Below, piece by piece: positions 48,943-57,831 of a stretch of 64,000 nucleotides of DNA; positions within the stretch are counted from its first letter, which is position 1; every line of letters begins with the position of its first letter. The stretch is from Candidatus Gastranaerophilales bacterium (GTDB lineage Bacteria; Cyanobacteriota; Vampirovibrionia; Gastranaerophilales; Gastranaerophilaceae). Location of the stretch: the NCBI GenBank assembly GCA_944325895.1, contig CALVCA010000007.1:18360-82359 (forward strand), in the 5' to 3' direction. The position numbers were made by a program, and so were the translations under genes. The notes beneath the pieces are model-generated. The model ran no database searches, was not told the origin of the DNA, and saw nothing but the letters and a program-made list of their open reading frames with translations.

Positions 48943-50982
48943 TTATTCTTTTTTAAATTCAGCTATCCATTCTTTAGCTGTTTGTTCTGCTTCTTCAATT
49001 GAAGAATGGCCGTGGCTTTCTACGCTTAGTTCACTTTTGTCCGCTTCAGGTTTTGTTTCGTAAATTTCAAGATCATATTTTGTTTTTGTTTCATCTTCAT
49101 TTTTGCGAACAGTAAAATCACTTGCTCCGGAACGTACGGCTTGTATAGCATCAAGTTGATCCTGAGGTTTTAATTTTACTTTTGTACCGTCTGATAGAGT
49201 AATTTCTTCGTCTAGCATCCAGTATTCAGGTACTTTACCTGTTTTTCTTACCAAATTATCATCTTGGATTTTGTCCATAATTTCTTTGATATTTTTATTG
49301 CTTAAATTAGAACCATCGCTTCTTAGATAGCCTTCCATTGCAATAGTATAAGCATATAATCCTGATTTATGTTTTATGCTTCTTCTAGGTTGTCGTTCTC
49401 TGATTACTGTTGAATATTCAGTTTCTAACTGCGGATTAGGTTCTGTTGGTGTAGTCGCCTGCGGTGTTGTCGGATTTACATCATCAACATCTGTGGCGTC
49501 GTCATCATCGCATTCTGGACATTCAGGACAGTCGGGGCATTTGTTTGGATCCTCAGGTATTAATGAAGGATCTTCTTTTGCATATGCAGCCTTTAACAAT
49601 GCAAGTGCCAGTTCTTTTGAACTTAAGATGTGCTGACTGTCTTTACCTGCTGACTGTTTTAACAATTCTGTCTTTTGTGCGTCTGTTGCCTCTAGGGAAT
49701 CTATGGCTCTTAAAACAAGCTTAACTTGTTCCTCATGTTTGCCAAACTCCATGGTTTCATAGGCTCTTTTACCGGTCTTTTCATTATCTTTAAATAATTC
49801 TTCAACACCAATATCGTTTAGCATGTTTTCATCTTTTGTTTCACCGAATATTGCAACAGCTAAAGCTCCTGCTACAACTCCTGCCAATGCACCGCCTTTT
49901 TCGTTGAATGCGATTTTTGTATCAGAGTCAGTTTCTATTTTTTGTGCTAATATCTCTCCTGTAACTTCGTTAGTTACTTGAGCTATGGCTTCTGCAAATG
50001 CTGTAACAACTTTAGGGAATGCATTAGCGGCAAGCCCTGATGCAACGGCTACTCCAAGACCTTTTGCCACATTAACTAAAGTGTCGTCTTTTACTTTGTA
50101 CCCTAATCTTCGTAATTCTTGTCTTACTGCTGCTAAATTATCGCCGTCACCGCTTTTTGCAGCCATGTTTCCAACTTCATTCGGATCATATTCTCTGTCA
50201 CCGCTTATGTCTTTGCTGTATTCATATATAGTTTCATGGCTGCCAATATTTAAGTTTTGTTTCGTAAGTTGTAATTCTTGATTATTATCAGAATTTATTT
50301 TTTTATTGTGAACTCTCAGTCTGTAGTCGGTTTCGCCTGCTTCACGCAATTCTCTGCGTGCTTCACGTTTTTCTTTACGTGTATCAAACATTATTGTGTT
50401 TTCAACACGATCACCTGTTGTTATATCCTGGCTCCATACTTTTGCTGCTTTTTTAACATTTTTTTCTTTTAATGCTTTTTCTTTATCTTTTTCTAGAGCT
50501 GCTTTTTTTGTCGTATCTGTTTCTTCAGCTATTAATTCATCATAGAATTTTTCTACAGCAGTTGAATAAGTATCTTTTAAATCTTCTTTCAAAGCTTTTT
50601 GAGCTTTTTTACTTTTATATAAAGGTTTGTCTTTGCCGGAAGTTTCAACAGCTTTATCAACATAAGCTTGTTCAATTTCTGTCAGTTCTTCTGTTGGCCT
50701 GTAATATTTTGCCGCAGCCTCTTTTTGTGCTGCAACCTCAGCATTTTCTTTTGCTTTTGCAGCCTCTTTTTGTGCTTTTGCTTCTTCTGTTAATGGTACA
50801 TCATTACTCTTTTCAATTTCTGCACCGGGAATAGATTCATTATCAGGCTTCTCCGTTTTTTTCATATCTTTTTTAAATAAGCGGAGCTGTTTTTTCTCTG
50901 ACATATTTTGAATATCTTCCGGTTGTTTTGCCACCCATTCGGTAAATCCCGGCGGCGGTGTTTGCACTTTGTCCACTGACAT
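48943..50982 (-). CDS. Large low-complexity protein with central hydrophobic segments and Cys-Pro linker
   Basis: 679 residues, no signal peptide. Residues 40-230 are Lys/Glu/Ala-rich and helical (EEAKAQKEAAKAKENAEVAA). Residues about 310-385 hold two Gly/Ala-rich hydrophobic stretches (GLGVAVASGLAANAFPKVV, GGALAGVVAGALAVAIFG). Near residue 490 is a linker CPDCPECPEC followed by Asp4. The C-terminal domain (GLYAYTIAMEGYLRSDGSNL ...) is globular-looking. A QLRLF motif lies near residue 33. An AAAGGA ribosome site fixes the start. Function unknown. Confidence 0.6.
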   Translation of the reverse strand: MSVDKVQTPPPGFTEWVAKQPEDIQNMSEKKQLRLFKKDMKKTEKPDNESIPGAEIEKSNDVPLTEEAKAQKEAAKAKENAEVAAQKEAAAKYYRPTEELTEIEQAYVDKAVETSGKDKPLYKSKKAQKALKEDLKDTYSTAVEKFYDELIAEETDTTKKAALEKDKEKALKEKNVKKAAKVWSQDITTGDRVENTIMFDTRKEKREARRELREAGETDYRLRVHNKKINSDNNQELQLTKQNLNIGSHETIYEYSKDISGDREYDPNEVGNMAAKSGDGDNLAAVRQELRRLGYKVKDDTLVNVAKGLGVAVASGLAANAFPKVVTAFAEAIAQVTNEVTGEILAQKIETDSDTKIAFNEKGGALAGVVAGALAVAIFGETKDENMLNDIGVEELFKDNEKTGKRAYETMEFGKHEEQVKLVLRAIDSLEATDAQKTELLKQSAGKDSQHILSSKELALALLKAAYAKEDPSLIPEDPNKCPDCPECPECDDDDATDVDDVNPTTPQATTPTEPNPQLETEYSTVIRERQPRRSIKHKSGLYAYTIAMEGYLRSDGSNLSNKNIKEIMDKIQDDNLVRKTGKVPEYWMLDEEITLSDGTKVKLKPQDQLDAIQAVRSGASDFTVRKNEDETKTKYDLEIYETKPEADKSELSVESHGHSSIEEAEQTAKEWIAEFKKE

Positions 50983-51288
50983 CGTTCACATCCTTTCAGC
51001 CTTTATGGCATCTTATATACTACATATAAATATTTTTTTCTCTAAAAATTGCGTGGGTTTATTTCGCTTTTGACATCTGTTTTACCTTTTTTCTTACTAT
51101 ACTTGAGTTTCCGTGCACAGTATTTATCTTTACAATACTTAATATATAAAGTATATATATCGATATTCTTCTACACACATGTGTTTACGACAGTTTTTTC
51201 AAAAAACTTTAATGTTTATTAAGAAATGTTAAAATGTATTCCCTTGTTTCCCTATTTATTTATTCCCGATTTTATATATAATTAACTT
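50983..51288. other. Intergenic region with AT-rich shared motif
   Basis: 306 nt without a gene. Around 51138-51163 the minus strand reads ATATATACTTTATATATTAA, nearly the same as the motif upstream of the plus-strand gene at 39016. It probably contains the promoter of the 679-residue gene. At the right edge TATAAT (51277-51282) serves the next gene. Confidence 0.4.
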
Positions 51289-52236
51289 ATGTCTGTGTTA
51301 GAAGTAAAAAATTTGAATTTGGGATTTAATTGTGAGGATAGATTTTGGCAGGCACTTTACGATGTTTCTTTTAGTTTGGAAAAAGGCAAAATGCACGCTA
51401 TTGTCGGTGAATCCGGTTGTGGTAAAACTGTCAGTGCAATGAGTATACTCGGACTTTTACCTAAAAATGCTGTAATTACAGGCGGAACAATTTGTTTTGA
51501 TAATAAAAATCTTTTGGATTTGAGCCCGTTTGAAATGCAAAAAATCCGTGGTGCCAAAATTGCATTAATACCCCAAGACCCTATGACATCATTAAATCCT
51601 CTTTATACTGTCGGTGATCAGTTGCTTGAGGTTATAAATATTCATCAGCATATAAAAGGTGACGAAGCTTTTAAAAAAGCAGTCGAGGCCTTTGATATGG
51701 TGCAGATTCCGTGTGCTGAAACAAGGCTGAAATCATATCCGCATGAGTTTTCCGGCGGAATGAAACAAAGAGCTATTATAGCTATGGCTTTAGCTTGTAA
51801 TGCTGAAATACTGATTGCTGATGAACCAACCACAGCTTTAGATGTTACTATTCAAGCTCAAATTATGAATATTTTGAATGATATTAAAACAAGGTTAAAT
51901 ACCGCAATTCTTTTGATAACTCATGATTTGGCTTTGGTCGGCGAAAACGCTGATGAGGTTTCTGTTATGTATTCAGGCAGAATTGTCGAAAATGCCCCTG
52001 TAAAAGAGTTTTTTCAAATACCTAATCATCCTTATTCAAATGCTCTGTTGAAAGCTTTACCTGACGGCGGTAAACTTGAAACAATTGAAGGTTATCCTCC
52101 TTCTATTCAGCAAATTATTCCCGGCTGCAGGTTTCATCCTAGATGTAAATATGTGATGGATATTTGTAAAAAAAATGTCCCTTTGTTATATAAAATCGGT
52201 GAAAATCATCTTTCGGCTTGTTTTTTAAACGAATGA
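51289..52236 (+). CDS. Oligopeptide/dipeptide ABC transporter ATP-binding protein (OppD/DppD-like)
   Basis: 315 residues: Walker A VGESGCGKTVSAMSI, Q-loop LIPQDPMTSLNP, signature FSGGMKQRAIIAMALA, Walker B ILIADEPTTALD, and the OppD-type C-terminus PGCRFHPRCKYVMDICKK with clustered Cys. It powers peptide or nickel import, but no permease, binding protein or second ATPase is adjacent. TATAAT (51277-51282) ends 6 nt before the ATG, so it is predicted leaderless. Confidence 0.92.
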   Translation: MSVLEVKNLNLGFNCEDRFWQALYDVSFSLEKGKMHAIVGESGCGKTVSAMSILGLLPKNAVITGGTICFDNKNLLDLSPFEMQKIRGAKIALIPQDPMTSLNPLYTVGDQLLEVINIHQHIKGDEAFKKAVEAFDMVQIPCAETRLKSYPHEFSGGMKQRAIIAMALACNAEILIADEPTTALDVTIQAQIMNILNDIKTRLNTAILLITHDLALVGENADEVSVMYSGRIVENAPVKEFFQIPNHPYSNALLKALPDGGKLETIEGYPPSIQQIIPGCRFHPRCKYVMDICKKNVPLLYKIGENHLSACFLNE

Positions 52237-52368
52237 GAACCGTTAAACGGTTCTCATTCAAATGGGTCAAAAGTTCATGCTAGCTTTTTAACCCATTGGT
52301 GCAAGGGTTCGTACCCGCCGCTTTTTTGCATGTTCCGTTAATCCGGAAATGACTCGGCATATTGCACC
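52231..52368. other. Dense inverted-repeat region between convergent genes
   Basis: Three nested structures in sequence: a perfect 12-bp hairpin (GAATGAGAACCG 52231-52242 with its complement 52248-52259, overlapping the ABC gene stop), AATGGGT/ACCCATT (52261-52297), and GGTGCAA/TTGCACC (52298-52368) enclosing GGGTTCGTACCC. No frame. Probably a double terminator; a structured RNA is possible. Confidence 0.5.
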
Positions 52369-52370
52369 GT

Positions 52371-52847
52371 TTAATTTATTTCTATCTTTTTGGGCTTCTT
52401 TTCTTCCGTTTGTTGTTTCGGAATTGTTATTTTTAATATCCCGTTTTTATATTCTGCTGTCGCTTCTTCACTTTTTATCGGCTGGTCAAATGATATTGTT
52501 CTTTGATATTTGCCGTATCGGAATTCATTTGTATGATATCGTAAGTTCTTTTCTTCTTCGTTTTTTTCTTCTTTTTCTTCTCTAATTTCTGCTGTTATTG
52601 TCATAAAATCATTGTCAAGTTCAATATCTATGTCGTCTTTTTCTACCCCCGGCAGCTGTACTTTTACTTTGTAATTATTTTTGCATTGCTTTACTTCTAT
52701 TGCCGGACGCCAGGTGGAATTCTTCTTTATATTTAACGGGTTCGCAAATGTGTTAGTTAAAACAGTGTCCCGTAAAAAGTTGTTTAATTCCTGGTGTATG
52801 CTGTCAAAATATAAATCGGGTTCTCTTATTATTAAATCGTGTTTCAT
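52371..52847 (-). CDS. Small heat-shock protein, Hsp20/alpha-crystallin family
   Basis: 158 residues. Alpha-crystallin domain from RPAIEVKQCKNNYKVKVQLP through GVEKDDIDIELDNDFMTITA to FRYGKYQRTISFDQPI and YKNGILKITIPKQ; C-terminal tail KKPKKIEIN (Ile-Glu-Ile type anchor). ATP-independent holdase for unfolding proteins. GAAAGGA ribosome site. No CIRCE-like element seen upstream. Confidence 0.95.
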   Translation of the reverse strand: MKHDLIIREPDLYFDSIHQELNNFLRDTVLTNTFANPLNIKKNSTWRPAIEVKQCKNNYKVKVQLPGVEKDDIDIELDNDFMTITAEIREEKEEKNEEEKNLRYHTNEFRYGKYQRTISFDQPIKSEEATAEYKNGILKITIPKQQTEEKKPKKIEIN

Positions 52848-52991
52848 TTCTTTTTCCTTTCATTTTTAAGATAACTTTTTTTTCAATTTCTTTCATTATC
52901 TTTAAGTCTAATAATTCAGTTTAAAAAATTTACACTTTAGAGTAATAGTATTATTTGATTAATCTTTTAATAATACGTTAGGAGGCTTATT

Positions 52992-54017
52992 ATGGCTATA
53001 AAAATGTTGGTTTTTGATTATAGAGATACTGAACATAAATTCTTTGAAAAAAATAGTTTTCAAAATTATGATATAAAATTTTTCGACTTTAGTTTAAATG
53101 AGGAAACATTTAATTTGTTGTCTGATGAAGATAAAGAACAAACAATGATTATAAGTGTTTTTATATCATCAATTCTGACCGAAAATGTAATAAATGGTTT
53201 TAAAAACCTTAGAGCTATAGCAACTAGATCTACCGGTTACGATAATATTAATAAAAAAGCATGTTTGCAAAGAAATATTGCTGTTTTGAATGTCCAAAAT
53301 TATGGAGAAACTGCTGTCGCTGAATATACTTTAGGGTTAATACTAAATTTGACAAGAAATATTTATTATGCGGTTACATGCATTAAAGAACAAAATTTTA
53401 AGAATAAATCTTTTATCGGCAGAGATCTTGAAAATTTAACTCTAGGTGTTGTCGGTACCGGTGCAATCGGGGCTGCTGTATGCAGACTTGCCAATGCTTT
53501 TAAAATGAAAATCTTGGCTTTTGATATAGTCGAAAAACGTGAACTCATCGGAAAATATAATGTTAATTATACTTCTTTGGATTTTTTACTCAGAAATTCC
53601 GATATTGTTACTCTGCATCTTCCTTATACCGGTGATAATTATCATATGTTTTCCAAACAACAATTTGATGCTATGAAACAGAATTCATATTTTATTAATG
53701 TAGCTAGAGGTGAATTGGTTGAGCTTAAATATTTGAAAGAAAATTTGGATAATAAAAAAATCTCAGCGGCTGCTTTAGATGTCGTGGCCTGCGATTGCAT
53801 GCAAGAGTGTCAGGATTTTTCTAAAAAATTGGAAAGAAGTTCTCTTGACTGTTTGGAAAATTCAAAATTGGTCACAGAACTTATTGAATTACCAAACGTC
53901 CTTGTTACTCCTCATATAGCTTATGAATCTCAAGATGCTATAGATTTTATTTTACATAAAACTTTTGAAAATATTATGGATTTTGTTAACGGCGAAAGCA
54001 AAAACAGAGTTATTTAA
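52992..54017 (+). CDS. D-isomer 2-hydroxyacid dehydrogenase (D-lactate dehydrogenase-like)
   Basis: 341 residues: NAD-binding GVVGTGAIGAAVCRLANAFK with DIVEKRE, substrate-side ATRSTGYDNINKKACLQRNI, NVARGELVELKYLKENL (catalytic Arg), and VTPHIAYESQDAIDF (catalytic His). It matches fermentative D-LDH enzymes reducing pyruvate or related 2-oxoacids. AGGAGG ribosome site upstream. The DUF4127 gene follows after 48 nt with its own -10. Confidence 0.9.
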   Translation: MAIKMLVFDYRDTEHKFFEKNSFQNYDIKFFDFSLNEETFNLLSDEDKEQTMIISVFISSILTENVINGFKNLRAIATRSTGYDNINKKACLQRNIAVLNVQNYGETAVAEYTLGLILNLTRNIYYAVTCIKEQNFKNKSFIGRDLENLTLGVVGTGAIGAAVCRLANAFKMKILAFDIVEKRELIGKYNVNYTSLDFLLRNSDIVTLHLPYTGDNYHMFSKQQFDAMKQNSYFINVARGELVELKYLKENLDNKKISAAALDVVACDCMQECQDFSKKLERSSLDCLENSKLVTELIELPNVLVTPHIAYESQDAIDFILHKTFENIMDFVNGESKNRVI

Positions 54018-54065
54018 TTTTGTTAATTTATTGAAAGTTTCGGTGCTTAATTTATAATAATAGAT

Positions 54066-55388
54066 ATGAAAATTGGATTTATACCGATAGATAATCGTCC
54101 TGTATGTTATAATCTGCCGATTGATATTGCGGCTGTTGATAAAAGTATTGAAATTTTTTTACCTGATAGAAATTTATTGGGTAATCTTACAAAATCAGCT
54201 GATGTGGAAAAAATTTTTGAATGGATTGAAAATCTTCCTCAAATGGATGCCTTTATTGTTTCTCTAGACACCCTTGCCTATGGCGGGTTAATCCCCTCTA
54301 GAAGATGTTCTGATACCTTTAATGAGATTAAATGCCGAATTGAAAAACTTAAAATGCTTTTGACTAAAAAAAATGCAAAAATTTTTGCGTTCTCCAGTAT
54401 CATGCGTATTTCAAATAATAATGTTAATGAGGAAGAAAAAGAATATTGGAATAAATGGGGTAAAAAAATTTTTAACTATTCTTTTTGTATGCATAAATTC
54501 GGTCAAGTCTGCAGAAAAGAAGTGCCGGATGAAATTCTTGATGATTATCTGAGTACTAGAAAACGTAATTTTGAAATAAATAAAATTTATCTTGACTGGC
54601 AAAAACAAGGTTTTTTTGATACTTTAGTCTTTTCAAAAGACGATTGTGCAGAGTTTGGATTTAATGTACAGGAAGCCCAAACGTTGGAAAGTTTAGGCGG
54701 TTTTGTAAAAACAGGTGCCGATGAAATTCCTCTTACTCTTTTGGCACGTGCAGTTCAAGGGGATGTTAAAATAGCTCCGGTCTTTTTGGAACCTGAGTAT
54801 AAAAATTTGGTTTCAAATTATGAAGATGTTTCTGTTGAAAAAAGTGTCTTGGGACAAATTGAGCTTTCAGGGTGTTCCGTTGATAATGATGCTGATATTG
54901 TATTATTCGTCAATAATTTTAAAAATAATCAAGGTGAAATCGTTATGGGGCTTTCAACGAATTCTTTTGACGGTGTTTGGTTAAAACCGGAGAGTCCCTA
55001 TATGATAGCTGACGTCAGGTTCGCTAACGGTGCGGATAATAAGTTTGTTGAAAAACTTTTTAAAACTGATTTTGATAAGGATTTTTACGGCTATTCCGCT
55101 TGGAATACGACCGCTAATTCTTTAGGCAGCCTTATTTGTGCCGCTAAAATTAAATTTTTGGCTAAAAATTATGATGATATTGCTTTTAGAAAATTGCAAG
55201 TCAAACGTTTTCTCGATGATTGGGCTTATCAAGCTAATGTCCGTCAATTAAAACCCGATATTACTTCTATAAAAAAAGATATGTCTGATTTTGAAAAAAT
55301 TGTTACTGAAAAATTCGATATTAAAGATAAAGTTGAATATTCGTTTCCCTGGAATAGATTGTTTGAGGTGGAAATTGAATTTAGCTGA
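54066..55388 (+). CDS. DUF4127 family protein
   Basis: 440 residues recognised by MKIGFIPIDNRPVCYNLPID, VSLDTLAYGGLIPSRR, KIFAFSSIMRISNNNVNEEE, GADEIPLTLLARAV and GYSAWNTTANSLGSLICAAK. The family is uncharacterised and its biochemical role is unknown. TATAAT (54053-54058) ends 7 nt before the ATG with no Shine-Dalgarno, so it is close to leaderless. The mntP-like gene starts within its last codons. Confidence 0.88.
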   Translation: MKIGFIPIDNRPVCYNLPIDIAAVDKSIEIFLPDRNLLGNLTKSADVEKIFEWIENLPQMDAFIVSLDTLAYGGLIPSRRCSDTFNEIKCRIEKLKMLLTKKNAKIFAFSSIMRISNNNVNEEEKEYWNKWGKKIFNYSFCMHKFGQVCRKEVPDEILDDYLSTRKRNFEINKIYLDWQKQGFFDTLVFSKDDCAEFGFNVQEAQTLESLGGFVKTGADEIPLTLLARAVQGDVKIAPVFLEPEYKNLVSNYEDVSVEKSVLGQIELSGCSVDNDADIVLFVNNFKNNQGEIVMGLSTNSFDGVWLKPESPYMIADVRFANGADNKFVEKLFKTDFDKDFYGYSAWNTTANSLGSLICAAKIKFLAKNYDDIAFRKLQVKRFLDDWAYQANVRQLKPDITSIKKDMSDFEKIVTEKFDIKDKVEYSFPWNRLFEVEIEFS

Positions 55389-55974
55389 TATTATTTTGCT
55401 CGCCGCAGCATTAGGTGTTGATTGTATGATTGTTTCTTTTTCACAAGGATTGATTTTTCACTGTAATCGATTGAAAATCTCTTTGATGCTTGCTGGTGTT
55501 ATGGGATTATTCCAAGGTCTTATGCCTTGTTTAGGTTATCTCGGTGCAGGTTATATTGATGCTTGGGTTAAACCATTCAGCAAATTGATTGTTTTTAGTA
55601 TATTTTTAATTTTGGGTTTGAAATTTATTATCGAAGCTTTTCGTAAGGATAAGGATGTGTTGAATTGTATAACTTTGAAATGTTTGATTTGGTTAGGGCT
55701 TGCAACAAGTATTGACGCTTTTGCCGCCGGGGTTACGCTTAAGTTTACCGGTTCCATGCTTTTGCTGCCTGCTTTTATTATTGGTTTAGTTTCTTTTTGG
55801 ATGTCTGTTAAAGGCTTTTGGTTTGGTATTTTCTTTAAAAAATTGCCTTCTTTTTATTTGGAAATCGCCGGCGGTTTTGTATTGATTTTTCTTGCACTTA
55901 AATCTTTGGGCATGCCTTTTATCACCGAATCGGGCAATATTTCTGAATTATTTACATTTCTTAATATAGCATAA
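55375..55974 (+). CDS. MntP-like manganese efflux / sporulation-YtaF-like membrane protein
   Basis: 199 residues from TTG 55375, preceded by GAGGTGG and overlapping DUF4127 by 14 nt; upstream in-frame codons read through the other gene. Six membrane helices in two repeats, each with the family Asp: AALGVDCMIVSFSQG and LATSIDAFAAGVTL. MntP exports Mn2+. YtaF-type relatives have unknown roles, so the substrate is uncertain. Confidence 0.8.
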   Translation: MNLADIILLAAALGVDCMIVSFSQGLIFHCNRLKISLMLAGVMGLFQGLMPCLGYLGAGYIDAWVKPFSKLIVFSIFLILGLKFIIEAFRKDKDVLNCITLKCLIWLGLATSIDAFAAGVTLKFTGSMLLLPAFIIGLVSFWMSVKGFWFGIFFKKLPSFYLEIAGGFVLIFLALKSLGMPFITESGNISELFTFLNIA

Positions 55975-56016
55975 AACCATGTAAAACCATGTCAGAACAT
56001 GGGTTTGCATGGTTTT
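55973..56016 (+). terminator. Terminator after DUF4127-mntP
   Basis: AAAACCATG (55973-55981) pairs with CATGGTTTT (56008-56016), with an alternative inner CCATG/CATGG hairpin, followed by ATTTC. Confidence 0.6.
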
Positions 56017-56164
56017 ATTTCTAAAGAACATGTCATAGTCGTATTTGAGATGTTATTGACACCTCAAAATATTTGATAGGTAAGGGTTTTAACCTGTTGT
56101 TACAAAACTTCATAACTACATGTTTGCCACTTGAAAAATAATCCTTATTTCCTATAATGTTAGT

Positions 56165-56272
56165 ATGAAAGGTCGAAATGCTTTGTTGATGCGACCTGAG
56201 GGGTGTGTTAACGACAGAATTGCTGTCGATAATTGCTCATGGGATAGTAGATTAAAATTGGAGATTATATAA
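56165..56272 (+). CDS. Possible leaderless 35-residue peptide or structured leader
   Basis: TTGAAA (56131-56136), 16 nt, TATAAT (56153-56158), then exactly 6 nt to ATG 56165. The frame begins MKGRNALLMRPEGCVNDR and ends SRLKLEII, with its TAA one base before the TTG of the next gene. The same RNA can fold two perfect hairpins (AGGTCG/CGACCT and CGACAG/CTGTCG), so a structured leader is an alternative. The rest of 56017-56130 shows no gene. Confidence 0.45.
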   Translation: MKGRNALLMRPEGCVNDRIAVDNCSWDSRLKLEII

Positions 56273-56273
56273 A

Positions 56274-56495
56274 TTGTTTAGAAGTAGAGATATGGGTAGA
56301 GCAGTTGCAGTTAGAAGATGGACTCCGACTGCCTTGGAATGCTATAAAAGAGGATGCAATTGCGAAGGATGTTTTTATAAAGATTTTTTCAGCGGTTCTT
56401 CGCAAAAATGTCAAATGAAAGCTTCAGTTCTTGAATTGGTTAGAGTTATCGGTACACCTAGTGTTGAATTACCTCAATTTATTATTGAAGACTAA
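56274..56495 (+). CDS. Small Cys-rich conserved-looking protein
   Basis: 73 residues from TTG 56274, preceded by GGAG 10 nt away. An alternative ATG at 56292 would give 67 residues. Core AVRRWTPTALECYKRGCNCE then GCFYKDFFSGSSQKCQMKAS: a Cys-X-Cys-X2-Cys cluster plus further Cys, suggesting metal binding. The C-terminal VLELVRVIGTPSVELP resembles a helix-turn-helix end. Family not recognised. It is followed by hpf after 58 nt. Confidence 0.6.
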   Translation: MFRSRDMGRAVAVRRWTPTALECYKRGCNCEGCFYKDFFSGSSQKCQMKASVLELVRVIGTPSVELPQFIIED

Positions 56496-56553
56496 TGCCA
56501 CTTTAAAAATTATGATTATTGTGTTATACTGTGTATAATAATGGAGGTTTTAA

Positions 56554-56913
56554 ATGCACATTTACGTTAACGGTAGAAACATTGAAATTACTGATGCTAT
56601 CAAAGCTTATGTAAAAGAAAAAATGGGCAAGGTAGCTGCTCATTATGATCAAATTCAAGGTATTGATGTTGTTTTGTCAGTAATCAAAAATCCTGCGGCT
56701 TCAGGGAAACATGTTGCCGAAGTTTCTTGTAAAATGGCTTCCGGTGTTGTACGATGCGAAGAAGCTGCTGAATCTATGTATGCAAGTATTGATTTGCTTG
56801 CTGATAAATTAGCTAGACAAATTGAAAAATATAAGGGTAAAACTCTTACTCCGGATAAAAAGTCTATTAGAACGGATTCTGTTGAAGACAGTGCCGAAGA
56901 AGTTGTTGAATAG
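56554..56913 (+). CDS. hpf: Ribosome hibernation-promoting factor (short form)
   Basis: 119 residues: MHIYVNGRNIEITDAIKAYV, EKMGKVAAHYDQIQGIDVVL, KHVAEVSCKMASGVVRCEEA, SMYASIDLLADKLARQIEKY. This is the YfiA/HPF fold that binds the 30S subunit in stationary phase. It lacks the C-terminal dimerisation domain of long HPF; the acidic tail (EDSAEEVVE) replaces it. Strong GGAGG ribosome site. Confidence 0.93.
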   Translation: MHIYVNGRNIEITDAIKAYVKEKMGKVAAHYDQIQGIDVVLSVIKNPAASGKHVAEVSCKMASGVVRCEEAAESMYASIDLLADKLARQIEKYKGKTLTPDKKSIRTDSVEDSAEEVVE

Positions 56914-56925
56914 AATTTTGTATTT

Positions 56926-56956
56926 AAAAAAGCTCTCATAAAATGAGAGCTTTTTT
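56926..56956. terminator. Bidirectional intrinsic terminator after hpf
   Basis: GCTCTCAT (56932-56939) and ATGAGAGC (56943-56950) flanked by A6 and T6 runs. Confidence 0.92.
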
Positions 56957-56973
56957 ATTAATGATTTTAAATT

Positions 56974-57831
56974 TTATATTGTAGCAGCCGGTTTCTTCTG
57001 TGCGGTTGCTCCAGGAATTGATTGCCAGTTTGCTGCCATGATTTTTTTGAATGATTTTAATGCTGTGTCTTCTAATTCGCCGAGTTCTTCTGCTTCCATA
57101 ATCAGTTCTCTTAAAGGAAGCAATGCTCTTTGATCTCTTAGAACACCTAATGCTGCAGCTGCACCAGCTCTAACAAGTTCATTTTCAGAACGGTTTTTCA
57201 TAACATCAATTAATGCAGGAACTGCTTTGGTATCGTTTAATTTTCCTAAAGAAGTTACTGCGTATATTCTGACATTTACCCATTCGTCATATAACATATT
57301 AATAACTTTATCGACAGCTTTTTTGTTGCCAATTTCACCTAATGCACGTGTTGCATCGCATCTTACGTTTACTTTTTCGTGATCTAATGATTCAATTAAA
57401 GCATCTGTTGCTACATCGCCTATTTCAATTAAAGCATCTGTTGCTGTAATACAAACTTGCGGGTTTTCGTCATTCAAAGCTTCAACTAAAGGTTCAACAA
57501 CAATTTCACCGCCTAAGCGTCCTAATGCTCTTGCAGCACGAACTCTTACGTCAACATTTCTGTCTTCACGTAATGATTCAATTAAATGAGTTGTTGCTTT
57601 TGAATCGCCTAATTCTCCTAATGCTCTTGCGGCATATAGTCTTACCGAGCCGTTTTTGTCATGTTTTAATACATCAATCAATGGTTCAACAGCTTTTGAA
57701 TCGCCCATTTCACCTAGTACACGAGCTGCATTGTATCGTACTTTTTCTGAATTGCTTGTTTTCAAATCTGTTAATAATTCTTCAAATGTTTTCTTAACTT
57801 GTTTTTTCTTGCTGTTCACACTAATTGTCAT
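56974..57831 (-). CDS. PBS-lyase-type HEAT-repeat protein
   Basis: 285 residues made of about eight near-identical 31-residue repeats, for example VRYNAARVLGEMGDSKAVEP, VRLYAARALGELGDSKATTH, VRVRAARALGRLGGEIVVEP and VRCDATRALGEIGNKKAVDK. This is the E-Z/PBS-lyase HEAT type, common in cyanobacteria as bilin lyases but here in an organism without phycobilisome genes in view. A binding scaffold role is inferred. GGAGG ribosome site. Confidence 0.88.
   Translation of the reverse strand: MTISVNSKKKQVKKTFEELLTDLKTSNSEKVRYNAARVLGEMGDSKAVEPLIDVLKHDKNGSVRLYAARALGELGDSKATTHLIESLREDRNVDVRVRAARALGRLGGEIVVEPLVEALNDENPQVCITATDALIEIGDVATDALIESLDHEKVNVRCDATRALGEIGNKKAVDKVINMLYDEWVNVRIYAVTSLGKLNDTKAVPALIDVMKNRSENELVRAGAAAALGVLRDQRALLPLRELIMEAEELGELEDTALKSFKKIMAANWQSIPGATAQKKPAATI

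Noticed and set aside
48300..50300. Genetic code change with TAG as a sense codon
   Set aside because: Only one gene shows a TAG interruption, and other frames in the window terminate at TAG (for example the 7526-7600 frame); a point mutation is simpler.
50278..50834. Two plus-strand frames rich in Leu/Phe opposite the 679-residue gene
   Set aside because: They mirror Lys/Glu-rich codons of the real minus-strand gene and have no ribosome sites or domains.
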